Source of the DNA: Trichomonas tenax
Lineage: Eukaryota; Parabasalia; Trichomonadida; Trichomonadidae
Reading direction: 5' to 3'
Assembly (NCBI GenBank): GCA_023091735.1
Contig: JALKBU010000167.1
Location: forward strand, 1 to 64,000
Length of the DNA stretch: 64,000 nt
Made by a program: the position numbers and the translations under genes. Numbering within the stretch: position 1 is the first letter of the stretch; every line of letters begins with the position of its first letter. The notes beneath the pieces were generated by a model. The model was not told the origin of the DNA and made no database searches. It saw only the letters and a program-made list of their open reading frames with translations. Positions 18,575 to 28,307 of this stretch are shown piece by piece.

Positions 18575-20087
18575 CCCTATTTCACATACGCTTCTCATTT
18601 TCCATAGATTTTAAGAAGCGTAATTTCACATCAGGATCGCCACCTCCATATAAGAAGGAGGTGACACCATAAATCACTAAAAGACCTTGGTTCAAATTAG
18701 GATATCAATGTTTTTTTCCTTTTTCAAAAAGACACAACAAAACCGCAATTTGATGATGAATCATCCGCCAGCATATCGTTTTACTAACAAGTTTGTCATC
18801 AAACAGAAAAAACAACAATTCTATCAAAATGAAGAACTTGTTGCTGAAATATTGCACTATTTCGAAATCACACCTCCAGAAAATATCAATTTTTCTTATG
18901 TTGAGCGCGAAACCCAAATTTCAAAAAGAGTTGTTAATTACTGGTATTCCAAATGGTCAAAAATCCAAGTTACATTCCAGGATCCAATATGGGACAAGGT
19001 CGCTGCATATTCGCGAACGAGCAAGAGAAATTGATCGTTGAATACTTGACAAATCAATTTTTTAAGTTCATTATTGGTATCAGATGCAAACATCTTCGAA
19101 ATATCTTGTTTGATTTATACAAGCAATTTGATTTCGAAAAAAGAGGAAATATGAATGAAAACTTCATTTCAAAAAGCTTAGTGAATGGTTTCTGCGAAAG
19201 AAATAACTTATCCTTCCGGATTATTAGAAGCAAAAGAAGATCTGAGATTAAACAGAGCGAGGTTGACACTTTGATATCCAAAATTGACAATGCATTCAAT
19301 AACTACGAATTATCGTCCATTTTTAACATGGACGAAACTCCCTGGAATTTTGTATTCCAGGGAGGATATGTCTTGTCTCCAAAGGGTGTCGAGGATGTTA
19401 CAGCTCATTTGCCACAGGATTTCCATTTGAAATTTTCCGTTTTATGCACAATAAGTGCAGATCTCAAAAAATTCCCTCCAATTTTTTTTGGAGAAGGGAA
19501 AAACAGAGCGTTGCCATCAGCAGTTTTCTGATATGAAAGCTGAATCTCCTCATCATATCTTCCACAGTGCTGTTGGAAATACAGATGTTGACACAATGCT
19601 TTTTTATTTAAGGCAATTGAAGGCCTGGGCCGATAATAGGCCCATTGTACTCAATCTGGACCAGTACAAGTCACATATTACCGATAAATTCATCGAGTTT
19701 GCTGGCGCGAATCACATCGAATTTATTTTCGTTCCAGTTAGCGTTACCAGTATTCTACAGCCGTTAGATAAACGCGTATTCGGTGTTTTGAAGCAAATTG
19801 TATTTTCATAAATTCCATGTCATATAATTGCACTTGGCGTGTTTAAAATCAACTTTTCAGCATACATTTCGTCAAATTTGATATTTTGATGATTTGGAGA
19901 TGTTTGTTTTACCGAATAAACCAAACTGTATGATGCATTTACCACATGTGAATCACGGTAGTCTTCCATGGGGCAGAAAATCGAACTATGTTCTCAGTGG
20001 TGAACAGTCTAAGTTGACCATTAGCCATTTTAAAAGTGACATCCCTTCAAATTAGGCAGGGGGTGATGATCCTGATGTGAAGTAGGG
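18575..20087 (+). mobile_element. pogo/Tigger-like transposon nested in copy 1
   Basis: Terminal inverted repeats CCCTATTTCACAT (18575) and ATGTGAAGTAGGG (ends 20087), 12 of 13 matching, are flanked on both sides by TA, the Tc1/mariner-superfamily target duplication. Left subterminal DNA repeats TTTCACAT around a small palindrome (ACGCTTCT...AGAAGCGT, 18588-18630). The transposase inside is broken. Size 1513 bp. Confidence 0.8.
18708..19811 (+). pseudogene. pogo/Tigger-type (DDE_1) transposase pseudogene
   Basis: Three frames make up one transposase. The first (18708-19000) has a CENP-B/HTH-like part (VERETQISKRVVNYWYSKW). After a shift near 18985 the second carries the first catalytic Asp (FNMDETPWNFVF). 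After a shift near 19510 the third carries the second (VLNLDQYKSHIT) and third (LQPLDKRVFGVLK) acidic residues. The order and spacing fit the DDE_1 family. Two frameshifts make it inactive. Confidence 0.85.
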
Positions 20088-20592
20088 TAACTGTCGATTC
20101 TCTTTTCAAAAAACAATATCATCAAAAACAATCAGCCTCTGGCATAGGATCTCCAGAGCAGCAAATGTCTGTATAGTTGAGGCCAGAAATTGATCGTTTT
20201 TAAAAATATTTGTAGACGATTGTGATTATAAATCAAAGATAACTCGTATTGTCTAACATGACGAACAGTTACGCATAAGCTATCTGTTGTCATATCATTA
20301 GGCATCAAAAACGCCTACTGTTGATGCAATACTCGGATTTATTGCATTCTCTGCGGCACTCTGAGGTTTTTAGATTATTATGCGTTCTAGAAACATCATG
20401 ATGCCATAGAAAATGTATATTTGTAAAAAGAATGTCGAATGGCTAAGTACTGAGCAAAACTTGAAGGCGCCAACAGACAGCAAACCATAAACTGAGTAGA
20501 AAAGCTTCGCGCTTGTGATTTGTCGACTGTTGATGCCTTATTTGCGATGAAGTTGCGATAATATCGAAGACTGAGAATTCTTGAATGAAGCA

Positions 20593-20662
20593 CCACTAGT
20601 TTTTCACTGGCAAGAGCAATGACTGCACTGATTGATTCTTGGAACTAGTGAAAAACTAGTGG
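20593..20662. repeat. Perfect hairpin in the repeated element
   Basis: Arms CCACTAGTTTTTCACT and AGTGAAAAACTAGTGG are perfect 16-bp inverted repeats separated by 38 bp. They are conserved in copy 2 at about 30837-30906 in inverted orientation. Confidence 0.8.
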
Positions 20663-21052
20663 AGAACGCATTACTACATTTGGTAGCGCATGTATAAGTT
20701 TAAAATTAGTAAATAAGGGGTAGGGGATGCATCTTAAATTTCCCTTTTATGGGTAAATTTGAACGGTGTCTTCTATTGTCACATTTTTTTGGTGTCCAAC
20801 ATAACCTTAGATACTCTCAAATTTTGAATGGTATGCGACTGTTTTTTGATACACCATTCAAAAAATTTGAATTACAAGATAATAAGAAATATGCAACCTA
20901 TGGATATAGTCAAATCGTTTGGCTGAATTAGAATTTTCAAAAGAGTTGATTTTTACACCAAAAACTCAAAACAAACACACACAAAAAATGGATTTTAAAA
21001 TAGACACACACCCGAGAACACTGGACATGGAACTCAGGACACACTTTTTCAC

Positions 21053-22197
21053 TGAGGCACGCCGTATTTTTTTCCTATCGCGGCGAAAAGTCAGGATTTT
21101 ATTACGATCGAGAACCTTAAACAAAAAATGATCAAAATTATCGGAAAAGTTTGTGTTATGGTTTGATGAATGCAACTACCTTATAGCCATACTGATAGAG
21201 CACAAAATATTTGAATATGAGTATCAATTGTATATTTTTATTATGATTATTGAAGAATATCTAGCTAGAATCTTGTGATTTGAATATATAAATAGGTGAT
21301 AAGCTAGCTTACAAATGTAGCTATTGTTATTCACTGTGTTCTTCATTAACAAATCAAGTCGAGTTTAATGAGAATTATCAAATGATTGCGAAGAAGATAT
21401 ATTGAGATCCTGAATAGTATATAATTGTGTACATCATATTTATAAACATAATCAAAAGAGATAGATGAATTTAAAACAAGTGAGAAGGATATAAATTATT
21501 TATTGATTCATTATTTAGTAAAATGCAAATAGAATTAGTATATTATATATGCGTATATGTATGTGTGATGCAAAGTCTAGGAATTGGATGAAATGTCATA
21601 TGCTTTAAGTGATTTGTTTGAAGTCTAGAATCTAAAGCTGTGATATGACTTGATTTAACATATAATCATTATTTCTATATCCTGTATGTTCGTATTTTGC
21701 TTGTGTTGTATTTCTAAACGCTCAATATTCAAATAAAAATTAAACTTTTTATATAAAATGTCAAGAAGAATGAAAGCATTAAACTAAATCTACAGGCCTA
21801 AACCTATGTTTAATTAGATTTCCATTAGGTAACAATATATATTATCCTAGTGATGCATGTGATAATATAATAGTTGATACATAGAACACCTTTCTGCATC
21901 GAATGCAACGTCATCAATGTTTCGGATATAAATTAACATTATGTCAATTTCTCACGACATAGAAGTGTCTGTGTGCTTTTTACACTTAATAACTATTTGT
22001 TTTGTACATTACTTGGTGATATTGCGCTATTAGAGATATTCTGCACACTTTAAAAAGTCAATCTGGAAAATCAATCTTTAAAAATAAGTAAAAACAGCAA
22101 CACTTCAATTCCTCTTAAGATATTCCATTCAGATCCATATTTAATTTCGGATATAATGACTGATTGAAAATCGTAAAATTATATATAAAAGTGACAG
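21053..22197. other. AT-rich spacer, 1.1 kb
   Basis: No coding frame, tandem repeat or RNA gene recognised. Confidence 0.5.
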
Positions 22198-22926
22198 ATG
22201 AAAAAATATGAGGCTCTTGTGAGCGTGAAAAAACTCAATCCGACAGAGAGACGTTCACTTATGGCTTCAATCCAGGCCTGCACTGACTTCGGGGAGGAAG
22301 CAGGTAACTACATAAAGAAAAATAAGATTTTCGATTCCGTTCTTTTCACGTATTGCCGGGTTCTAAGGTATCTCGGAGTCCCATTCATAAGCTTTCGCGA
22401 GACTGATAGGTACAAATTCATGCTGGAGCTGAGTATTCAGCAGACATGGAAAAAAGGTCTGGGAAATATGCTTTTGGGGACGAAATTCTATAGCACAAGT
22501 AACATAGAAATATATAAAGGGCGAATTGTCAATGATCCTTTCGTAGAAGCCATGAAATTACTTCATATGAATCGCGAAACCAAAGAGATCATATCGCTGA
22601 TATTCACAGGATTTCCTGATATTAGGTTCGTCTCCATTTATGGAAACGGAGGGACAGCGATAATCGCCAGTTATTATAAGAAACATAACAAATTCTCGTT
22701 GTATAGAGTTCTGCTCTCCGTAAGTGGAATGATAAAGTTCATCAGCGAGAGCGATCTCAAAAGATCCGAAATTAGTTTATCCTGCCCTATTAAATCAACT
22801 GTAATTAATAAAAGCGAGACGGAGGCGAAGCAAGGAGGTTCTGTTGAAAGCGACGAATTCCCTTTTCAAGACTCTTCTGATTTGTTATTTGACAATTCGA
22901 GACTTTATGGTTTTGACGAGTTTTAA
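22198..22926 (+). CDS. Orphan protein, higher GC than neighbours
   Basis: 242 residues from ATG at 22198 (MKKYEALVSVKKLNPTERR). It is visibly more GC-rich (about 40-45% by eye) than its surroundings (below 30%), with codon use (AGG, GGG, CGG) unlike nearby genes. It has helical stretches (YCRVLRYLGVPFISF, VEAMKLLHMNRETKEIISL), a Gly-rich turn (IYGNGGTAII) and a disordered acidic tail (SDEFPFQDSSDLLFDN). No domain is recognised. It lies in a transposon-rich stretch next to element debris, so a mobile or recently acquired origin is possible. Confidence 0.6.
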   Translation: MKKYEALVSVKKLNPTERRSLMASIQACTDFGEEAGNYIKKNKIFDSVLFTYCRVLRYLGVPFISFRETDRYKFMLELSIQQTWKKGLGNMLLGTKFYSTSNIEIYKGRIVNDPFVEAMKLLHMNRETKEIISLIFTGFPDIRFVSIYGNGGTAIIASYYKKHNKFSLYRVLLSVSGMIKFISESDLKRSEISLSCPIKSTVINKSETEAKQGGSVESDEFPFQDSSDLLFDNSRLYGFDEF

Positions 22927-23264
22927 TCTTTTGTTATGTTGGTATTCATGTAAATTCTTATTATCTTTTGCTTTGGTTTATTTGATTTTCCGAGATATTT
23001 TTTTTGTAAAAATATTTTTGTTTTAAAGTTTTGATTCTTTTGTGTTAATTCTTCATAACCCAGTCATTTATTTAGAGCCAAATATGGCGATTCTAATAAT
23101 GCCAGTAGAGGCTCTAAAGCTGCGTTATGAAGAATGGTTAGAACTCACTTTATAGGCTTACTGCTTTTTCATCAAAATACTGAGAGAGTTAGACAAAGTT
23201 GCTCTATCGTCTTTTAACACTTGACATGTAAATAAAAAGAGGGTTGTAAAGTATCAGAATAGTG

Positions 23265-23702
23265 GCAAAAAAGTTTGGTGTTCTATGATGATACTTTTGA
23301 AAATCGTTATCATCTTTATAGAATTCACTATTATAAGTTTCTAATACTGATTTTTGTTTATTAATGTTTTTATATTCAGCATGATCTTTTTAAAATTCTT
23401 TAGAATATGATTGAAAATCAGAATCCAATACACGAACGTTTTTATGTTTTTTTTGGTTCATTATGAAATTCATTATTATAAGTTTCTGATATAGATTTTG
23501 GATTAAGATTATTATAGAAGTCATTATAATAAGCTTCTGCTAATTTTGGTCTACGATTATAATACTTTTGAAAATCATTAGGATCTTTATGGAATTCACT
23601 ACTATAAGTTTCAGCTAATGCTTTTTGTTTATTTATGTTTTTATGTTTAGCTCATCCTTTTTAAAATTCTTTTGAATATGTTTTAAGCAAACTATTCGAC
23701 AT
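23265..23702 (-). pseudogene. Tandem-repeat protein remnant (unit EFHKD...)
   Basis: Minus-strand reading from ATG at 23702 gives about 145 codons with stops and shifts. Two copies of a unit (TYSSEFHKDPNDFQKYY and TYNSEFYKDDNDFQKYH, preceded by KHKNINKQKA) lie about 240 bp apart, with related EAYYNDFYNN and ETYNNEFHNE between. This internal repetition preserves coding pattern, so the strand is well supported. Function is unknown. Confidence 0.45.
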
Positions 23703-23706
23703 CGTT

Positions 23707-23850
23707 TTAATTAATATAAAACATTGGGATATAATCTTTTTCATATATTACTTCTAATACAATACTTATAGGTGATTTAATTTCTATAGGTTTATCAAAT
23801 TCGTCTACTAGTTAAATTCTAAATTATTTAATTCATAAGGTTTTATCTTA
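23707..23850 (-). pseudogene. Possible Maverick/Polinton structural-gene remnant
   Basis: A short minus-strand stretch reads LVDEFDKPIEIKSPISIVLEV and ends at a TAA (23707-23709), preceded in another frame by PYELNNLEFN. The pattern (N-L-F-x-L-x-D-x-x-x-x-P-I-x-I, then L-x-L-x-V) resembles beta-rich structural proteins carried by large DNA transposons, but that is a visual impression only. It lies directly upstream of the tandem-repeat remnant. Confidence 0.25.
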
Positions 23851-23875
23851 ATATAGTTTCAGGGTGTTTTACTAA

Positions 23876-24175
23876 TATGATGATAATACATCACTAAGGA
23901 TTTATATAGATAGAACAATTGATCCAAGACAAACAATAGTATACGTACCATTTATATCAAATACTGATATTATATTGCTAAATAATTTAAAGACAGTTCA
24001 AAATTTAAGAACAAGATCCATAGAAATTATTCAATCCTTTGAACCATCAAATCAACAATTTGAATTGTTTAAAACACAGCTTGATGAAATGTGTAATAAT
24101 TCATTGGATGATATCATTAATCTATTTGATGAATGGTTTGAAAATATAAAAATCAAATTAGGTTTTATCGAATAA
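23876..24175 (+). CDS. Short helical ORF, fragment of unknown gene
   Basis: Open from after a TAA at 23875 to 24175 (about 99 codons); the first ATG at 23975 would leave 66. The upstream part (IDRTIDPRQTIVYVPF) reads as protein, implying the gene is truncated or lacks its start. The C-terminus is amphipathic (LFKTQLDEMCNNSLDDIINL). Probably belongs with the adjacent decayed element. Confidence 0.35.
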   Translation, partial: YDDNTSLRIYIDRTIDPRQTIVYVPFISNTDIILLNNLKTVQNLRTRSIEIIQSFEPSNQQFELFKTQLDEMCNNSLDDIINLFDEWFENIKIKLGFIE

Positions 24176-24292
24176 AATTTATTATTTTCATATTTATTTG
24201 TCAAATTTTATATTTAAACGTCAAAAATATCACTTTTAGGGTATCTCCACCTCAATAAAGTATCTCTTTTTCTAGTGTCACTTTTCAGAACT

Positions 24293-24479
24293 ATGGAAGG
24301 GGAACCAGGAGGTGCAGGACTCAGGTTGAGGGACGACGTTGTTGGAATTGCGCATCAGCAAAGATCTGATGCGGAGCTCAAGGAAGCATTGTAAGGGAAC
24401 TATGGAAGGGGAACCAACGGAAGATGCAGGAATCATCAATAGAAGTACACATGAAGCTAAGGATGAACCTATTGACTGA
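24293..24479 (+). repeat. Two tandem mini-frames beginning MEGEP
   Basis: GAACTATGGAAGGGGAACCA occurs at 24288 and 24397. The first opens a 33-codon frame (24293-24394), the second a 25-codon one (24402-24479). A TCACTTTTCAGAACT box precedes the first. These may be short genes or a duplicated gene start; neither is proven. Confidence 0.3.
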
Positions 24480-24639
24480 TATTCTTCAATTTAGCGTAAC
24501 AATAAAGCTATAGGTTACGGTCTATAACTAAATTTGTTTCAAAGAAGCTACAGGTTACGGTCTATAGCTTCATATAGAGCTAAGCAAAGAAACACAGTCA
24601 AAAAACAACGCGCTAAAATGAAAACGCCTATTTTCAAGT

Positions 24640-25012
24640 TTTTATTTTACATGTCAGAACCGCACCACTTCACCTTTTTCGTGATAGGACAGTATAATAA
24701 AGAGTCAAGAAAAAGTGACGTATTTACGTGGCAAATATATTTCATTTTGACATGTAAAATTAGTCAGCTAATTAGAATGTGTATTTATAAAGTTCAATTA
24801 AGCTTGTTATAGCATCAGAAAATCTTATTAGAGAGTCTATTAAGCTTGCTAGAGTTCATTTCAAGCTTGTTAGAGTGTGTATCAAGCTTGCTAGGGAGTC
24901 CATCAAGCTTAATAGAACACCCTTTGTTATAATGGCAGACTTTACATGTCAAAACGTATTTAGAACCGCCATGTAAACATGTCACTTTTCGTAACTCTTT
25001 ATTATACCCTAC
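24640..25012. promoter_or_regulatory. Inverted promoter-like modules with TTTAC-TGTCA motifs
   Basis: Five versions of TTTACNTGNCAAA lie at 24646, 24723, 24748 (reverse), 24941 and about 24972. GTATAATAAAGAGT followed by GAAAAAGTGAC at 24690-24722 is matched in inverted form by 24963-25012. Directly upstream (24792-24912) are four or five tandem units of roughly 24 bp containing AAGCTTGNTAGAG. This lies upstream of the BRAP-like gene starting at 25087. Confidence 0.4.
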
Positions 25013-25086
25013 AGTTTTATGATATAAGAAGTTTAAATTTGAATTATTTTAAAAAGATGAATTTTTGTTGGCAAAATAATAAATAA

Positions 25087-26280
25087 ATGAGCGCGCCACA
25101 GAAAGTTTTCATACAAAGTGTAGAAAAAGGTATAAAAACTACGAATACCATTATATTGGGCGACAAACCCTCCACTTGTTTAGTTTGTATTCAAGGTCTA
25201 AGGCTTTATTATACTCCATCTGATGTTTGCAAGTTCATTAACAGCTACCATGCGTATTCATCAAATTCCATCGTACTTTTAACAGACAAATCTCCAACTT
25301 TTACGATTATTGCTAAAGGAAATTCAATTGATTCAACGCTAAAAATGCTAAATGAGCTAAATTTAAATCCGACACCAATATGTTCGATAGATACATTATA
25401 TTTCAACTACGTGGAATCATTTGATTTCGAATCTCGAAAATTAAAACAGGTTATTGATCGATTTATCATGAACGAATTCTACGACAACAATTGCGCCATA
25501 TGCTTATGCGCCTTGGTATCAGATTTGCAGTTAATAACGTTTTCATGCGGACATTCGATGCACACTGCTTGTGCCCAGAGAATGAAGCAGTGGGAGTGTC
25601 CGCTATGCCGATACGCACCCATTTCTTCATTAAGTCTCTCTCCATGTGAAATCTGTGGAACTTTCGATCGTCCTTACATTTGCTTAACGTGTGCGCGAAG
25701 TTTCTGCTATGAACACGCTTTAGAACACTTCAGTCAGACCGGACACGGTTATTGTGCGTCTGCTGATGGAAGAGAAACATGGAATTTAATGAGCGGAACA
25801 ACTATGCAGAGAATCGCTATAGACAAGAGTGGAGAGTACGTAGAACTATGTGCTAAAGAGGATGTACTTAAAACATACTTAGAAAGCGCACTTTATGAAC
25901 AATTAAATATTCATCGCGAAATAGAAGGACAAAAAACAGCTGCTTTGATGCAAGCAGCTGAAGCAGAACTATCTGAACTGGAATTTGAAGTCTCTGAAAA
26001 GCGCAAAAAGCTTGAAAAAATGAAGAAAATGATCGCAGAAAGAAACGTTTTAGAACAGAAGATTAAAATCGCTTCCAACATGTTAACGAAGTTCCTAGAG
26101 AATCAACGTGATGGAGAGATTCGCAAAGGCAATCTCATAGCTGAAAATGAGAAACTTAAAAGCCAAATTATCGACCAAGAAGAACTGATCAATGACATGA
26201 AATCTACAGCATCAATTACAGCTGCTGCAGTATTAGGAGGGAAGAACAAAGAAGTTCACATCAGGTTTAACCAGAAATAG
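25087..26280 (+). CDS. BRAP-like E3 ubiquitin ligase (RING + ZnF-UBP)
   Basis: 397 residues from ATG at 25087. N-terminal RRM-like BRAP2 domain (about 20-115); RING finger 136-174 (C136AIC..C154GHSMH..C171PLC); UBP-type zinc finger 187-222 (C187EIC..YICLTC..FCYEHALEHFSQTGH); a long coiled coil about 265-370. This order is the diagnostic architecture of BRAP/ETP1. Family members bind ubiquitin via the UBP finger, self-ubiquitinate and, in animals, control the Ras/MAPK pathway. All zinc ligands visible. The trichomonad substrate is unknown. Confidence 0.92.
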   Translation: MSAPQKVFIQSVEKGIKTTNTIILGDKPSTCLVCIQGLRLYYTPSDVCKFINSYHAYSSNSIVLLTDKSPTFTIIAKGNSIDSTLKMLNELNLNPTPICSIDTLYFNYVESFDFESRKLKQVIDRFIMNEFYDNNCAICLCALVSDLQLITFSCGHSMHTACAQRMKQWECPLCRYAPISSLSLSPCEICGTFDRPYICLTCARSFCYEHALEHFSQTGHGYCASADGRETWNLMSGTTMQRIAIDKSGEYVELCAKEDVLKTYLESALYEQLNIHREIEGQKTAALMQAAEAELSELEFEVSEKRKKLEKMKKMIAERNVLEQKIKIASNMLTKFLENQRDGEIRKGNLIAENEKLKSQIIDQEELINDMKSTASITAAAVLGGKNKEVHIRFNQK

Positions 26281-26395
26281 TCTTTATATTGATTAAAAAT
26301 GTTTGTTATTTTAACTCTATAACTTTAAATTATAGCTCACTTTTTATAAATTAAAAAAAAAAAAACAGATTTATATTATAATATATCAAACAATG

Positions 26396-27787
26396 CTAGT
26401 CTTCATGTGATTCAGGCTTTGCTTTAACTCTTCTTCTAGTGAGTCCGCGTTCTGCGAGATCTGGATGCTCTTCTGTTATATTGATAAAGTCATCTTTTGT
26501 CAGCTCGAAAGCTTCGACATATGTTTCAGCGATTGATGAGTTCTTCTCTGGATCACCACTGATGACACTTGTCTCACCTAAAACGAAACCACTGAAGCCA
26601 TCCATTACGGCCAAAAGAGCGCCTTGTGGTGAAATAATATCGACTTTTCCTTCAGTAACGAAATACATTCTCGATGCAGGTCTTCCTGCCTTAATAATGA
26701 AGTCTCCAGGCGTGAATATTCTTGGCCTTAGAGACATAGCAATGGATTCGAGGATTTCTTCCGGAAAATGCTTGAAAATTTCGACTTTATAGAAGACATC
26801 CGCGTGAAGAGCCAAAAAAAGTTTCTTTTGCAATCCAATTGGCATTTTTGAAGCCGTTTCAAAGAAATCAGCTCTATCTCTGTCTTTCTCCCATACATAT
26901 TCGTAGTATCTCAGTAATTCTTTCATCGAATTTTCACTAATTCCGCGATATTTAAATGCAGATGAAATTCTTATGTATTTGCTGACAAATGAGTTGCGTG
27001 ATGGATCAGCAACAATAGAAACCATCGTAGATACAAGGAAATTGTAAAAGAAGACACCAACAACTTCAACACAAATAACAACGCAAACTTCAGGAAAAGT
27101 GTATGGATGAAGGTCACCATAACCAATGGTAAGCACTGTCGTTGTGATATAATAAACAGTGTGAAAATATTGAATGATTTTTGGTTTTTCAATGATAAAA
27201 GTCTCCGTCAGCCAAGATCTTCGCGGAGTTTCGACATGACCTGCGTACCAAAATGTGCAGGCACATATATGAATCAATGTTAACAAACCAGAAACTAAAG
27301 TTGCTAATTTCGAGATTAGTGACATATAAACAAGTGTATTTTTGATGATTTTGTTTGCATCGTAGAGCCTGATGAACCTCAAACACTTGAAAAGCAATAA
27401 AACATTAAAAACCGTATCATTCTGCATGAAAAAGCCGATTAGATAGAAAGGACATGGGGAAACCCAGTAAATGATCTTTCTCCATAAAGGAATTGTTTGA
27501 GAAATCGATTCTTTGTCAACTTTTATTACTCCATGATGTAAAAATCCGGTTCTGCTGATTATAAATATGTCCAAGAGGAAGAAGACATCGATAATAAGCG
27601 AAGGAAGTATCCAAAGGAATGTTTTCTGGAATTTGAAGGCCCATTCGAAAGGAATTTCCCATAAAACGATGAGTGAGAGGCAATACATTATGTATTCCCA
27701 CAGCCTTCGAATGGGGTGGTAAGGATTGAAACCATAAGGTTTCTCTGTTTTGTTGTCTAAACTTGTTAAACTAAATTCTGAAAACAT
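26396..27787 (-). CDS. Potassium channel with cyclic-nucleotide-binding-type domain
   Basis: 463 residues from ATG at 27787. Six membrane segments: S1 about 32-48, S2 58-78, S3 104-122, S4 128-148 (few positive charges: K134, R137, R140), S5 158-180, pore with TIGYGD selectivity filter (220-225), S6 about 233-255. A C-linker and CNBD follow (about 335-440: FTPGDFIIKAGRPASRMYFVTEG). In the phosphate-binding cassette GETSVISGDPEKNSSIAE, the conserved Arg that binds the cyclic phosphate (R.A) is absent. It is HCN/CNG/EAG-type in architecture and K+-selective by filter. Inr-like TCATTTTATAATA precedes the ATG. Confidence 0.9.
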   Translation of the reverse strand: MFSEFSLTSLDNKTEKPYGFNPYHPIRRLWEYIMYCLSLIVLWEIPFEWAFKFQKTFLWILPSLIIDVFFLLDIFIISRTGFLHHGVIKVDKESISQTIPLWRKIIYWVSPCPFYLIGFFMQNDTVFNVLLLFKCLRFIRLYDANKIIKNTLVYMSLISKLATLVSGLLTLIHICACTFWYAGHVETPRRSWLTETFIIEKPKIIQYFHTVYYITTTVLTIGYGDLHPYTFPEVCVVICVEVVGVFFYNFLVSTMVSIVADPSRNSFVSKYIRISSAFKYRGISENSMKELLRYYEYVWEKDRDRADFFETASKMPIGLQKKLFLALHADVFYKVEIFKHFPEEILESIAMSLRPRIFTPGDFIIKAGRPASRMYFVTEGKVDIISPQGALLAVMDGFSGFVLGETSVISGDPEKNSSIAETYVEAFELTKDDFINITEEHPDLAERGLTRRRVKAKPESHED

Positions 27788-28307
27788 TATTATAAAATGA
27801 CTTAAAAATAGACTTTGAATATCATATTCCTAAATGAAAATCAACTTAAAATGGATATTTATCTTGTTCAAAAAAATGATTTTCACGCTCAATAAAAAGT
27901 GAATTTATCTAATTATCTGATTATTAAAACATGATATTACTTGTATATTATCATATTAATATTTATTCTTTATATAGTAATCCATATAAAATTCGAAAAT
28001 ATTAATTTCTAATCTAAATAATTTTGATTTTAGTTTTGCTTGCAAATTGATTTTTTTAAAATCCTTTTTTACAGGAACTTTTTATAGATCAACGATATCG
28101 ACTCCATAACTTATCCACATAATGTTTTATATAACTTATTCCTCTTGAATCACATTATATTGTAATTTTATAGAAAATATTTTTGATGTTTGAGATTTTC
28201 TATGGAAAATAGATATATTAGACCAATGCATAGATGTTGATATGTCCAAATATATATGGTAGAAAAAAGAATTAATTTTTTGAAATCAGATCTCTATACT
28301 GTATCAT
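27788..28307. other. AT-rich spacer
   Basis: No gene recognised. It contains the Inr-like box of the channel gene at 27788-27800 and separates two minus-strand genes. Confidence 0.5.

Larger units (their letters stand above)
17989..21052. mobile_element. Repeated element, copy 1 (with nested transposon)
   Basis: Ends are defined by comparison with the inverted copy at about 30468-31453. The left end starts TACGCATTTCGAAAATCC, the right end finishes near CACACTTTTTCACT. I found no matching terminal inverted repeats. Inside are AGGGGATGCATCC motifs near both ends, a strong hairpin (20593-20662), and the nested pogo-like element 18575-20087. The element itself shows no convincing transposase, so it looks non-autonomous. 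Confidence 0.65.
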
